Positions 34,245 to 46,001 of a DNA stretch of 64,000 bases are shown here, in pieces. The first letter of the stretch is position 1. Every line of letters begins with the position of its first letter. The stretch covers positions 34,040,804 to 34,104,803 of the forward strand of contig CM055097.1 of assembly GCA_029204225.1 (NCBI GenBank), read 5' to 3'. Source of the stretch: Diphasiastrum complanatum (taxonomy: Eukaryota; Streptophyta; Lycopodiopsida; Lycopodiales; Lycopodiaceae). The translations under genes were made by a program, and so were the position numbers. The notes under the pieces were generated by a model. The model was not told where the DNA came from. It did not search any database and saw only the letters and a list, made by a program, of their open reading frames with translations.

Positions 34245-37200
34245 GGATCTACGATCATCATAGTCACCTCCCCAATCTGCATCCACATAGCCACACAACT
34301 CAGGTAAACCATCATACTTCCTGTAAATCAAGCCGTAACTTGAAGGTCCTTTCACATAACGCAAAATGCGTTTAGCTGCCTTCCAATGCGTTTCCTTTGG
34401 TGTTGCCATAAACTGACTTACAATGCCAACAACATAGCATACATCTGGTCTAGTCGTGGTAAGGTAAATCAAGCTCCCTACTAACTACCTATACAGCGTA
34501 GCATCAAATGATTCTGACTCATCAAGCTTAGAAAGCTTTTTACCTAGTTCAATAGGAGTATTCACTGGTTTGTAATCCTAGAACCTAAACATGTGCAGCA
34601 AATCTTTGACGTACTTCACCTGTGTTAAACCCACTTCGTGTTTTTTTTGCCACACCTCTACTCCAAGGCAATAATGCATCAGACTGAGATCTGTCATCTC
34701 GAATTGTTCCATGAGGTCTTTCTTGATCATGTCTATCATCTCTTGATTATTTCTCATAATAATCAAGTCATCTACATAAAGAGCAATCAAAGCAACCATA
34801 CCATCAAAGCATAAGACATATAGATTTGGATCAGAATGTGTTCTCACCATCCCCTTTGAATAAAAGTGGCATCAATCCTGCTATACTACACACGTGGTGC
34901 CTGTTTAAGGCCATAAAGCTCTTTCTTCAAGCGACATACTTTATTTTCTTGTCCCTTCGCTACAAAGCCTTCAGGTTGATCCTTGAACGCCTCTTCTTCT
35001 AACTCACCATTTAGAAAAGCAGATTTCATATCCATCTGATGCAAAGGCCAACCAAAATGTGAAGCTAAAGCAACAAGTAGACATAGAGTATTCCACTTAC
35101 ATACCGGCGCAAAGGCTCCTCATAATCGATGCCTTTACTTTGTGCATACCCTTTGATCACCAATCTTGCCTTGTGCTTTGCTATACTTCCATTTGTATGG
35201 TACTTAGTCCTGTATACCCATTTGCAACCAATGGATTTTTTGCCAACTGGTGGTTCTACTAAGTCCCATGTGCTATGCTTAGCAATTGACCCAAATGCCA
35301 TCATCCTTCGCTTCACCATAAGTCGAAGGTTCTTTGCTTTGAATAATACTAGATAAGAGAGCGTAATTTGCTTCATACCTTTCAGGTTGTGTCTTCTCTC
35401 TTGTTGATCTTCATAGCTCTCCCTGGCTAGATGATCCTGGAAAGTCATCCATGTTGCAGCTCTCCAACAATCTCTCAAACCACTTAGGGAGCTTCCTATC
35501 AGGTGATCGGCTTCCTGGTGAAAATGTATCCCACGGTACATCCTTCTCTTTGCGTTTGTCACCTGCAACTTCAATCCTTCTTGCACCAAAAGGTTTATCT
35601 CTACCTCTCCAACCTGTCTCTTGGGGTTGAGTAGTAGTATCTTGAGATGTATCCTCATGTTCATCACTTGGAAGGTCAGTGAATGGATCATCATCAAGAG
35701 GTATCCTCACTATACCATCTTTCCCACTAGATGTATCTATCTTCTCAGCATCCTCGTCTTCATACATCTTGGATTCATCAAAGATAACATCACGGCTTAC
35801 ATGGATATTGTTTTCCACTGGATCAAAACATCTATAGCCCTTCACACGTTCATCATATCCTAGGAATATAGACTTGATAGCTTTTACATCAAGTTTACGT
35901 CTCTCTTCCTTAGGAATGTGTGCAAAGGCTTTACATCCAGAGATTCGCAAGTGGTTCACCTTTGGCTTCTTCTTCGTAAATGCTTCCTCAGGTGTTATCT
36001 CTGGTATGGCAATGGTAGGACTTCTATTTTGAAGATAGACTACGTACTGCATGCTTCTGACCAAAAATCTTTTGGTAGTTTCATCTCAGCTAGCATAGAT
36101 CCTGCACTTTCCACAATCGTACGATTCTTGCGCTCAGCTACACCATTGAGAGCAGGAGTATGAGCTTGCGTAAATTGTCTTTTAATCCCACATTGATCAC
36201 AAAGATCATTGAAGTCATTAGATTTATACTCACCTCCACTATCTGATCTTATGACTTTGATCTTCCTATCTGTCTGATTTTCGACCAATGCTTTGAAGTT
36301 CTTGAAATTGTCAAATGCATCTGATTTCTTCTTCAAGAAGTAGATCCACGTCTTACGTGACATATCATCAATAAAGGTCATGAAATAGAAGGCTTTACCT
36401 AAGGACATGGTCCTCATAGGCCCGCATAAATCTGTGTGGATTAAATCCAGGATGTTCTTTGCTCTTGCAACACCACCTTTATTGAACTTCTCTCAATGCT
36501 GCTTCCCATATACACATGATTCACACATCGATTTCAAGTGGTCTTCTATAGTAGGCAATCATGTTACCATCTCCAATTTCCTCATCAAACTGAGGCTTCC
36601 TAAGTTCAAGTGACCAAGCCTCTTATGCCACAACTCAGTTTGTGATGGAATGGATGATACGAGTCCATGTTGCCCCTTGATTGTAGCATTTAACCTGTAC
36701 AATTTTGTATTGGGCTCCCTTACTCCATCCGCAATAACTTTGAATTTTTGGTTCACATCCTTCACAAAGCAACGATCATGGGCAAATTCTACTTTCAACT
36801 TTTGATCAGTAATGACTCCGACAGAAAGTAGATTTTTCTTCAAACCTGGTACGTAAAGTACCTCCCTGATCATCCTGCTTTTGCCATCAGGTAGTTGGAT
36901 TGAAACGGTGCCTATCCCCTTGATCTTGCACACATCGCCTTTTGCTTGTGAAAAGGATGTTCCATTATCCAACACTTTCAAGCTACTGAACCAATTTTTG
37001 TTACCTGTCATGTGTCTTGTGGCTCCCGAGTCAATATACCACGCTTGATCATCCTGATTAGATGACAATGCAGATATGAAGATGCTAGAGTCTTCAAACT
37101 CACTCTCATCGATAAGATTACCTGCTTGTTTTGGTTTCCCCTTGCCTTGTTCCGTCAGGAATTTACGACATTCACTCTTCCAATGGCCCTTTTTACCACA

Positions 37201-37320
37201 ATGGAAGCACTTGCCTTTCTTCTTGGTCTTACTGGAAGATCCCTCATCCTCCTGAGACTTGGCAAGTTGTTGTTTAGACTTCTTCTTGCCCTTGCCCTTG
37301 CCTTTGCCTTGTTACATGAA
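34245..37320 (-). pseudogene. Older minus-strand copia: zinc knuckle, protease, integrase, RT, first half of RNase H
   Basis: From right to left on the minus strand: a Lys/Gly-rich tract; knuckle CFHCGKKGHWKSEC (about 37210-37170); protease WYIDSGATRHMTG (about 37040); pre-integrase ELWHKRLGHLNLGSLS; integrase with FIDDMSRKTW, VIRSDSGGEYKSN and LNGVAERKNRT; the integrase tail with ISGCKAFAHIPKEER and FLGYDERVKGY; RT with IGCKWVYRTKYH, then FLNGELEEE and LYVDDLII; then TTTRPDVCYVV and DADWGGDYDDRRS, where the nested element interrupts. Frameshifts near 34480, 34860, 35100, 35560 and 36500 disable it. The N-terminal gag is absent on the right, where the sequence changes abruptly at about 37320. 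A gag N-terminus is found instead at 26440-27050. Confidence 0.93.
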
Positions 37321-39453
37321 TGGAAATCCCACCAATAGGATCTCAGTAATTCTTGAACCGTATCTTGTCATATTTATTGACTAGATAAAGAATACTATTG
37401 TCACTCATCCAGTCTGGTTATTTCATATTGTTTGACAATTTTAATTCAAATTTAACGAGTATCTTGCACAAATTTTCACTTGACTGATTTCTATCGATCA
37501 ACATCGATTAGAAAACTTATCAGACAAGTAACTGATTTCCAATTATCAAAAGGGAAATTCAACAAAAAATAAATAAAAATCAAATTTTAACTTTCAATCT
37601 AAGAGTTCCCAACTCCAAAGTTAAAAAATGACAGCACAATAAAAACTGTCGGCAATTCATTGCAGTTCCTTCTGTCAATTTTAACTTATCTATCACCGAG
37701 AAATAATTTAGACCTAGTGAAAACATTGTGATCAATTTTGACTGATAAACTCAGTTTAATCAATTCACTAATCTAAACTGATTCCATAGATAATGAAAAA
37801 ATGACCGAAATTTTGGTTTTTTTTAAAAAGAAAATCAAAGTTTGCTTTAATTTACGTAATTTAAAAATTCTGACAAAAATACTGTTAGTACAAAAGGCAA
37901 TCGGAATCAAAAAAATCGAAACACTGTCCGACTCCTAATGCTACTAACCCAATGTCAAACTCGCATGCAAAGCACACTACATCAGTCACAAACGTCATTA
38001 CGGAATTTTTTTACGTAGACTTCAGCTTTATGGAATTTGTCAGCCATTAACACAGATTTGTGACCCAACTGTCAGAGCACATGCGTATGACCACTCAAAT
38101 TGATTGTAAATCCCTCATGCATGTTAGAATCACTCTCAGAATCAGCATGCAACTAGTCCATGCAAACATAGTACTACAAATTAGGGAAATGACTGGCATG
38201 CAATCAGAACAATTCCAAATTTTGCCAATTTTACTCACAAAACTGCAAAACTTCAGATTATCATAACTTTGGCTACATGACACCAAATTGGGTGCTATAA
38301 AGCTCAGTACAGAGGGAGACCAAGTTAGCAAGATGCTTGTCACGTTAGCTTGCCACCTAGGCTTCACACGTGCGAGATCAGAGCTGCTAGAAATCTGTAG
38401 TAGGGCGCACTTCCACAAGAGGGAATCATGCAAAAACGTGCAAACACCTCCCCAAGCTCAAAATTGATGCTACCAACAGTCTTAAACCATCAATTAGACT
38501 TCCATGAAGCATTCATACTGATCCTAAGATTCAGTATAGGCTGAGAACGAAGATTTCTTGATTTGTAGAAGTCAAAATAGCTTCAAACTTGATGGAGATG
38601 GTGCATAAGCCACCGACCATCAATTCACAGGTCTGATAGCTTGCTGGGAAGGTAAAAAGGAATGCTAATCATGCTGTAACTAATTCTAGAATGATCTCCT
38701 TATGGATTTGGAGAGATCCATCCCCCAAAAACTACCAAAAATGGTCATTTTTTTTAACTTTTTTGACTTCCTACAAGTTCAATTCCTGGAATTCTTGGTT
38801 CTAACTTCAGGGAAAGCTTCAAAAGACTTTGGTCCACCTCTTTACAAGCTCTACATGGTGTTTTACAGCCACCTACTATCCAACTTTATGAAAAAACAAG
38901 CAAAAATGATATTTTTTTGGCTATTTTCCGGTTTTTTCATCACCATAAAGTGGAAATTCATGACATGAAACTCTTTCTCTAACACATGCAAACCAATTTA
39001 TAGAATTAAAACCATCTAATTGATCTGATCTTGCTGGATTTTGGTTCTTACTATCTATTTTGTGCCAAAAAGCATGAAAAACCAAGCAATTTTGACCAAA
39101 ACATAGCCTAGAATTCTAAATCATTGGAGAGAACCAGCATGCATCATTAATTTCATCATTAATGAACCCTAAAACGAAAGTACACTTGCTAGAAAATTCA
39201 GATTTACCAAAGATTTGATCTCCACAAGAAAAAGCTCCAAAAAAACATCACAAATTGGCCTTCAAGGACAATTCTCCATAAAACCACAAAGAATCCCAAG
39301 AGTAATGGATCTTAGCAACATGCAAAATGAAACTGGGATAGTACATCCACTTGCACACTTGCTATCCACCTTGGAAGAGAATTCCCATGGATCCAATCCA
39401 AAATTTCGACGAAAGGTAGCCCTTCTCCATGTTCTCCAATCTGCATAAGCCTT
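37321..39453 (-). other. Non-coding stretch, probable untranslated leader of another minus-strand copia
   Basis: About 2.1 kb without a coding frame, lying directly after the PBS at 39454-39465 when read on the minus strand. A long leader would explain it, with the gag deleted at the 37320 junction. The sequence does not resemble the leader of the nested element in detail. Confidence 0.4.
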
Positions 39454-39465
39454 GCTCTGATACCA
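39454..39465 (-). other. Second minus-strand tRNA-Met primer-binding site
   Basis: Minus strand TGGTATCAGAGCAAGGCTT; the first 12 bases are the copia PBS. It lies a few bases from a likely LTR end (CTTCCA at about 39472). Confidence 0.85.
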
Positions 39466-39471
39466 CTATAC

Positions 39472-40060
39472 TGGAAGCTCCCTAAGATCCTGCTTACAAG
39501 ATAACACACAATGGAAAACACACTATGGAGCAACCACCCAACCAAGTAGAAGCAACCAATCAACTCTAGAAGCTTCACCTTCAAGCCAAAGAACAAGAGG
39601 CATGAATGTAGAGTGAAACCCTGGCAATGAATCCATGATCACAATGAGGAGTAGGGCGAGTTTCGCCTCAATATATAGAGCCAAAAGCAACCTGGGCACA
39701 TAGCCATGCATAGTCCTAAGTTCCCTATACATAGATTCACCTAGAATAGAGTCCCATGCATGGACCAACTATTCATAGAATTGCTATTGATAACTCTACA
39801 CATGCGTACACTGTCACATACCTTGTCTAAACTCCATTTAGTGTGTTCTGGGCTTCACAAAAATATTAGCTACTTTCGGGTCACATCCAGTATGACGTGG
39901 CATAACTAGCAGCTTGATTTACTGGAGTACCATGTATCCAAGACTAGGAGTATACTGAATCCTACTCACTGGTCATGGACATAACACTAATTACAATAAA
40001 CGTTTGTCATCTTACTAAGTGCTTTGTCACACTTAGGGAGTAGTTGAATTACTATGATAG
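39472..40060 (-). mobile_element. Probable LTR next to the PBS at 39454 (far boundary uncertain)
   Basis: On the minus strand the sequence ends in ...GAGCTTCCA just before the PBS. It is unlike the LTR at 27134-27434, so it belongs to a different copia family. I could not find its other end; 40060 is only where recognisable tandem repeats begin. Confidence 0.4.
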
Positions 40061-40074
40061 AATGACAGAACGAC

Positions 40075-40310
40075 AACTATACATGGTCAGGTGACTTCGG
40101 ACACTTCGGTTGATGAACAAAGTCAGACACTTCGATTGATGAACGTTGTCAAAAAAGTCGGTAACTTCGAAGTGACTTGATTGTTGAAGAAGTCGAAGTC
40201 GAGTGACTGAAAGGAGTCGGACACTTTGGTTGATGAACGAAGTTGTCGAGGAAGTCGGAGACTTCAAAGACTTCGATGTCGAGTGACTTGATTGTTGAAG
40301 AAATCTAGGG
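40075..40310. repeat. Imperfect tandem repeat rich in GACTTCG / GTTGATGAAC
   Basis: Variants of GTCGGACACTTCGGTTGATG followed by AACGAAGT occur at about 40095, 40120 and 40220. A longer block, GTCGAGTGACTTGATTGTTG followed by AAGAA, occurs near 40170 and 40272 in related forms. Units are mosaic rather than a clean array. Confidence 0.65.
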
Positions 40311-41182
40311 TGATCAGGCCTTTGATGTTCTTCATGATTCTTTGACATTCAAATGTAGAATTAGATGAGAATGGATACCCCTTGATGTAGTTTAGCCGAA
40401 AAATCGATGAAGTTGACTTCGGCCCATTCAACTCTATGTAAAATTGCAAGTTGTCGAACTGCTAGCAGAAACTCGTGTATTTTACCAAGTATTATTCAAG
40501 GAGACAACTGTGGACTTTATTTCCAACATTCACTTCTACTGATTTAACAATAAACCATATGCAAAAATCTGACAATCATACTCATCCACAACGAGGAGCT
40601 ATCTCATCCATAAGGGGAGCAATTCTCAAGCTACAAAGAGATTTTTTCATCACAAGGAAAGCTGTGCTCATATACATGGAGATTATTCAATGAATTAAGA
40701 AGAAATTTCATCCACAAGAAGAGTTGTGCTCATCCACAAGGGAGATTGTCTATTAAAAACAAGAAACAACAATGTTAAGTTGAATATTTGATACGTATAG
40801 ATGTTACAAGATTTCAGTATGTTATAATCTCTTTTAGTTAGATGCCAGACAAAAGAGGAGGTGCTAGAAGGAGCATTTCATCATCTAGAAATGGAGATGC
40901 TAAGGTTGTTAGTTAACACTGATAATTGCTCTTCTAGGAATAAGCATGTTGCTTGTGATGTTTGAAATGACCACATGATGTAATAACTTGAGGCTGTTTT
41001 GCCTTAAGTACTTCAAAAATCAATACACAAGTTTATACTTATGTATCTTCTCCATCTCTGGTTGTCTACTATGATGGGTGTGAATGTACTACTTTGTTTT
41101 GTGATTGTTGTGCATACTCTTATTTTTGTTACATGATCAAATGGTATGGAATACAACATAAGGATTCTCGTAGGTGCTGCAT
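40311..41182. other. No gene recognised; degenerate 'CATCCACAAGGGAG' repeats
   Basis: CTCATCCACAA(C/G)GAGGAG-like words recur at about 40581-40745, ending ATCCACAAGGGAGATTGTC. That phrase resembles the polypurine tract/LTR junction of many plant copia elements, but no pol sequence accompanies it. Confidence 0.4.
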
Positions 41183-41258
41183 GTTTGTTTAAAGAGAGGG
41201 TTAAATATTAAAAAACGAGTGTTTGTTTAAAGAGAGGGTTAGATAATAAAAAATGAGT
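41183..41258. repeat. 38-bp tandem duplication
   Basis: GTTTGTTTAAAGAGAGGGTT plus 18 further bases occurs twice back to back (41183-41220 and 41221-41258) with only a few differences. Confidence 0.85.
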
Positions 41259-41358
41259 GTTCAAACCTCAATGTGATAAAACATTTTCGTTTACGATCTA
41301 ATGCCATAAAAACAGAAAGATCTGAAGGGCTCCCTGTTGGTCTTTTCTATTTGATCTT

Positions 41359-42002
<644 letters not shown>

Positions 42003-42078
42003 GCATTCCAGCAAATGAGGCCCTCGTGATCCCGAGGGCGTAGCCTGAGGGGAACGAGGCCTCACTTGCTGGGAATGC
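42003..42078. repeat. G+C-rich foldback with 25-bp arms
   Basis: GCATTCCAGCAAATGAGGCC continuing CTCGT (42003-42027) is complementary to ACGAGGCCTCACTTGCTGGG continuing AATGC (42054-42078), with one mismatch and two single-base bulges. The 26-base loop contains a further CCCGAGGG...CTGAGGGG pairing possibility. GTGCAT on both outer sides may extend the stem. It could be a miniature inverted-repeat element or, if transcribed, a stable RNA hairpin. Confidence 0.8.
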
Positions 42079-42157
42079 ATGCACCACGTCACATAAAGAT
42101 TTCTTAATATTTTTATCCCCTTACCTCGAGTTACGTGGTCCCACTAACCTACCTACC

Positions 42158-42210
42158 TCTCTCTCTCTCTCTCTCTCTCTCTCATACACACACACACACA
42201 CACACACACA
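42158..42210. repeat. (CT)n(CA)n microsatellite
   Basis: CT to 42182, then CA to 42210. Confidence 0.95.
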
Positions 42211-42319
42211 AAATAATAAAGGAAAAAGATTAGGAGTGCAATTCCGGAATTCACCCTAAATAACAAAGAAAAAAAATATTCGGAGTGCTTTAGGGAGCAC
42301 AAAATGGTTTGTAAAATAT

Positions 42320-44477
42320 CCAAATGGGTGGCAGGACACATGTCACAGACCTAAGGGCCTCGTCCTTCAAGGCGGTGGATGGCAGGTTTAGAGCCGTCCG
42401 ATGTGAAATGGAAAGACCTGGACCGTCAGATTCAACGTTCATCTACGGGCAGTCCTCCAGTATTGGCCAGCCGTCCCCGTCCACGCCAACGGCTCTTTTT
42501 TCCGCTGTTTCCGTGCCCCACCCAAAATAATCGCGAAAAAGGAGACGTCTCTTTGCAGAAAAATATATAGCGTGGAAATTCGAAAAAAAAGAGAGAAAAT
42601 ATGAAAAATACATTTATTTATCGGGAAATTGAATTAAATGTCAGGAGAAATAAATAATAAATAATTATTTACTATATTTTTAGCTCATCCCAAAAAGAAA
42701 AAAATTGGATATTTCCTTTTTCTCTTTTGACACGTTTGTCGGTCACACAAATTGGGAGCTCGATAAGGCGGACAGGAGGAATATTCCTCTGACGACGGAA
42801 AAGAGTCCGTCAGCTTTCCGTGATGCCACTTGCAAAAGAAGAGACCTGACGGACTCTGACGGGCATCAACCTTCCGCTAGACTCGCATATTCCGTTTGCA
42901 GACGTGGCGTCCATCCGCCGGTTGAGCTCTCGTGGCCGGTTTGCGTGCAGAGGGCTTGACGCCCGTTACTGACTTTTTTTCTGCCAGAGACCACTTTCTG
43001 TTACGTTATGTTAAAAGTTAACTAACCCCTGTTAAGTTCTTTAGGGGTTAAAAGCGGAGGTTAAAGTTCCGTTAAGTCTGTTTAGAGTTTTAATCCCGCA
43101 GTTAGTATGGGGTTATCATCCGTTAAAGCTCTGTTACGTTAAATTATGCGGGCTTAGGCTCCTAGCTCTCGTTGAGTCGTCTTTCTTCCTCATCTGTTTC
43201 TAGTGGAAAAATTCTGCTCTCTGCTGCTGTGCTGCTCCTCCTCTTGGATCTTGTTCTCTGTTGCTCTGTTTTTGTCTGCAGATGGTTTGTCTGTGATTCT
43301 CTAGCTTTTGTCTTCTCCTATGATCCATGTTCAGATTCAGCTGCTATGTGGGATGGAAGCTCCAGCTTCCCTCCACTTCTGTTTTGTCTTCTTCTTTTCG
43401 AGCACAGACTAACCAATTGCCATTAGCAGCAGCTAGACTAGCAGCTACTCTTTGGCAGACTTGAATGCTTTGCCCCACCTCAATCTTTTGCCTTCACTTG
43501 TTCTCCTTCCTTTCTATTTCTCCTGTGCTCTCTCTTCACCATCTCTGTTGCTAAATTGGGTATTGAATCCAGCTTGGTTTAGCAACTCTTGATACTGAAT
43601 CCAGCTTAGTTTAGCAACTCTTGTCTTGAGGATGCTGCTACTAGCTCTCTTGAAACTAGTGCTAGATGACGGTTGATCTTAGCTGAGTCTTGTCTGCTAC
43701 TTTGGGGCAGCTGTGATCCTACTTTAGGAGCACGGTTTACTTGTTCTTATTCTGTCATTCATATATCTGACCAGGTGCTAAGAGGGTAGACTGTCAAATC
43801 TGAATCCAGCTTGGTTTAGCAACCCTTATCTTGAGGATGCTGCTACTAGTTCTCTTGCAACTAGTGCTAGATGATGGTTGATCTTAGCTGAATCTTGTCT
43901 GCTACTTTGTGGGCAGTTGTGATCCTACTTTAGCAGCAATGTCTGTTTGTTCTGGACTCTGTCATTCATACATCTAACCAGGCAGCTAAGAGAATCGATA
44001 GTCAAATCTGCAGAAAAGTTACGGTCCTAAAGTCTTAGCTTGATCAGCTGCAGGCTTGGGATACATTCACTTCTACTCCAAGTTGCCAGTAATTCTACTT
44101 CTTTTTCTCTGGGAGGAATCTGATGCATGTTTTTCTCTGTCTTCTTGTGTGTCAGATTGGCAAGGTGATTAAGGCATCATGTCGTAATCATTTATTCAGC
44201 TGAGAGAGCTCGAAGACTTACGTTTGCTTGGGTAGCAGAGGCAATCTAAAATCTAAAAGCTCTTAAGTGGCATCTTATGATAAGAATTCCTCAGACCAGC
44301 GCAGAAGATCTAGCTATTATGGCTACTGGCTGCAAGTTAAGAGATGTGAGGGATTGGAAAGGATCCTGGGTTTGGTGTTAAAGCTCTAGATTTGAGGCTT
44401 TACTGCTGCGTTAGTTCTTCGTCTACTTCACGCTGGCACCCTTAAGGCATAGATCAAGAGATACGTCAGGGAGGATT
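42320..44477 (+). promoter_or_regulatory. Presumed upstream region and long leader of the trihelix gene
   Basis: This stretch is less AT-rich than its surroundings and has no long frame that matches a family. A TATA-like AAATATATAGC at about 42561 is a possible core promoter. The segment at 43010-43140 is full of GTTAA(A/G)(G/T) words, which resemble GT-element cores bound by trihelix proteins. TTTTTGTCTGCAG at 43270-43281 resembles a splice acceptor, so a leader intron is possible. The transcription start cannot be fixed from sequence. Confidence 0.35.
43595..44008. repeat. 205-bp tandem duplication in the leader of the trihelix gene
   Basis: Unit 1 starts CTGAATCCAGCTTAGTTTAG at 43595. Unit 2 starts CTGAATCCAGCTTGGTTTAG at 43800. 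The similarity continues through ATCTTGAGGATGCTGCTACT, GGTTGATCTTAGCTGA and CTGTCATTCATA to about 44008. A third, partial unit start (TTGAATCCAGCTTGG) lies at 43563. Confidence 0.88.
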
Positions 44478-46001
44478 ATGGAGGGAGAAAAAAGCTCCTT
44501 CAGCTCTCATCAGACGCCACTTCCCCCAATCACCACCTCACTGGACACTCCCACGATCTCTCAGCCTTCCCCAGAGGCACCCATTTCAAAAACACCATCA
44601 GAAATCTCCAAACAAGAACAAAAAGGTAAATCTGAATCCATTTCTCTCCCTGTGACTTCTACTGACAATGGCAATAAGAAGTCAGTCACTTCAGAAGCTG
44701 AATCGAAACGTCAGTTGCTGCCTTTGGCTCATCCTTTCTCCCCACTCCCACCCCTCCTCCCTCTTCACTCATCTCAAGCCCCTCTGATGGTCACTCCAAT
44801 AGCTTCCATGGCTGGGGCCTCTCCCTCCTTTGAAACCCGAGCTTTGGACAATGGAAAGTTTGAAGCTTTGGGAGAGTCTGAGGCAGATGGGGAGAGGACA
44901 GAGAGAGAGCATAAGAAAAGATCAAAGAACTGGACAAGACAGGAGACTCTGAAGCTAATTAAGCTCAGGACAGAGATGGAGCCCAGGTTTGCGAAGAGTG
45001 GTAGAAAGACAGAACTTTGGGATGAGATCGCAGAGAACATGCGGAAGGAGAGGATCTTCAGAGATGCCCAGCAATGCAGAGATAAGTGGGAGAAGCTGTC
45101 TGCTCGGTACAAAGAGGTGAGGGATGGGTTAAAAGACAGGGAGGATAATCCTTTCTTTGATGAGCTGCATCCTTTGCTGGCTGACAAATCTGTGAAGAGA
45201 GAGAGAGAAAGGGATCGTTTCGCCTGGGGGAAAGAGAAGGAGGCTCTGGGAAGGGAGGATGCTGCAGAAGCTCAAGGTGCCGTTGCTAAGGAGGTGGAAA
45301 GAGAAGCTGAAGAGGAAAGGGAAGAAGTCACTGGAGATGGATGGGAAGATGATGATGAAGACACGGAGACCAGAGCTCCTGCAAGGAAGAAATGGAAGGG
45401 AACAAAATATATCGCTGTCACAGATCTTGCTGTGGTGCAGAGCTTACTGGAAAATGTCATTTCAAAGCAGCAAAAGCTTTTCAGGGATCTGCTGGATGCT
45501 ATGGAGAAGAGGGAGCAGATTAGAGAGCAACTAAGGCAGGAAAAGGAGGAAAAGTGGAGAGCAGAGGAGAGAGCTCAGAGATGTGTTTTCAACAATGCCA
45601 TGATTATGCTAACACAGAAGCTGGTGGGGGAGAGAATGGGCACAGCAGGAGCTGGCCCTGCTACTGTTTCTCCCTGCAGCCCTGAAGGAACACAAGCTCC
45701 CAAGAAGAGGAGCAAAAACTGGAAACGCACCGAAGTTCTTCAGCTGATCAAGGTGAGAGGCAACATGGAAAGCCGATTTGCATCTAGCACAAGGAGAACA
45801 GGATTGTGGGAGGAGGTTGCAGAGCTGCTCAGAGCGGAGGGCATCAAAAGAGATGCAAAGCAATGCAGGGAGAAGTGGGACAAGCTCATGGCAGCTTACA
45901 AGGATGTGGTTGAGGGGAAAAGGGAGAGGGCAGATGGCCCTTACTTTTCAGAGTTGACTGCCATTATTGGCAGCAGACCAGTAGAGACTGCCGAACATTG
46001 A
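44478..46001 (+). CDS. Trihelix (GT-2-like) transcription factor with two trihelix domains, 507 aa, single exon
   Basis: The ORF is intact from ATG 44478 to TGA 46001. Residues 1-145 are Ser/Pro/Thr-rich and probably disordered. The first trihelix is at about 147-235 (KKRSKNWTRQETLKLIKLR ... ELWDEIAENM ... QQCRDKWEKL), with the three tandem Trp at 152, 181 and 204. Residues 236-310 are charged, with acidic runs (EEEREE, EDDDEDTE). A central helix at about 315-370 (LLENVISKQQKLFRDLLDAM, then EKREQIREQLRQEKEEKW) matches the dimerising helix of GT-2 proteins. The second trihelix is at about 409-497, with Trp at 415, 444 and 467. Proteins of this type are nuclear and bind GT-rich (GTTAAT-like) promoter elements; the double domain is the GT-2 hallmark. 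The two domains are unusually alike, both introduced by KKRSKNW. It is the only clearly intact host-type gene here. A domesticated or element-borne origin cannot be excluded. Confidence 0.88.
   Translation: MEGEKSSFSSHQTPLPPITTSLDTPTISQPSPEAPISKTPSEISKQEQKGKSESISLPVTSTDNGNKKSVTSEAESKRQLLPLAHPFSPLPPLLPLHSSQAPLMVTPIASMAGASPSFETRALDNGKFEALGESEADGERTEREHKKRSKNWTRQETLKLIKLRTEMEPRFAKSGRKTELWDEIAENMRKERIFRDAQQCRDKWEKLSARYKEVRDGLKDREDNPFFDELHPLLADKSVKRERERDRFAWGKEKEALGREDAAEAQGAVAKEVEREAEEEREEVTGDGWEDDDEDTETRAPARKKWKGTKYIAVTDLAVVQSLLENVISKQQKLFRDLLDAMEKREQIREQLRQEKEEKWRAEERAQRCVFNNAMIMLTQKLVGERMGTAGAGPATVSPCSPEGTQAPKKRSKNWKRTEVLQLIKVRGNMESRFASSTRRTGLWEEVAELLRAEGIKRDAKQCREKWDKLMAAYKDVVEGKRERADGPYFSELTAIIGSRPVETAEH

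Noticed and set aside
45259-45534. Alternative frames inside the trihelix ORF
   Set aside because: Overlapping shadow frames in a Lys/Glu-rich coding sequence.
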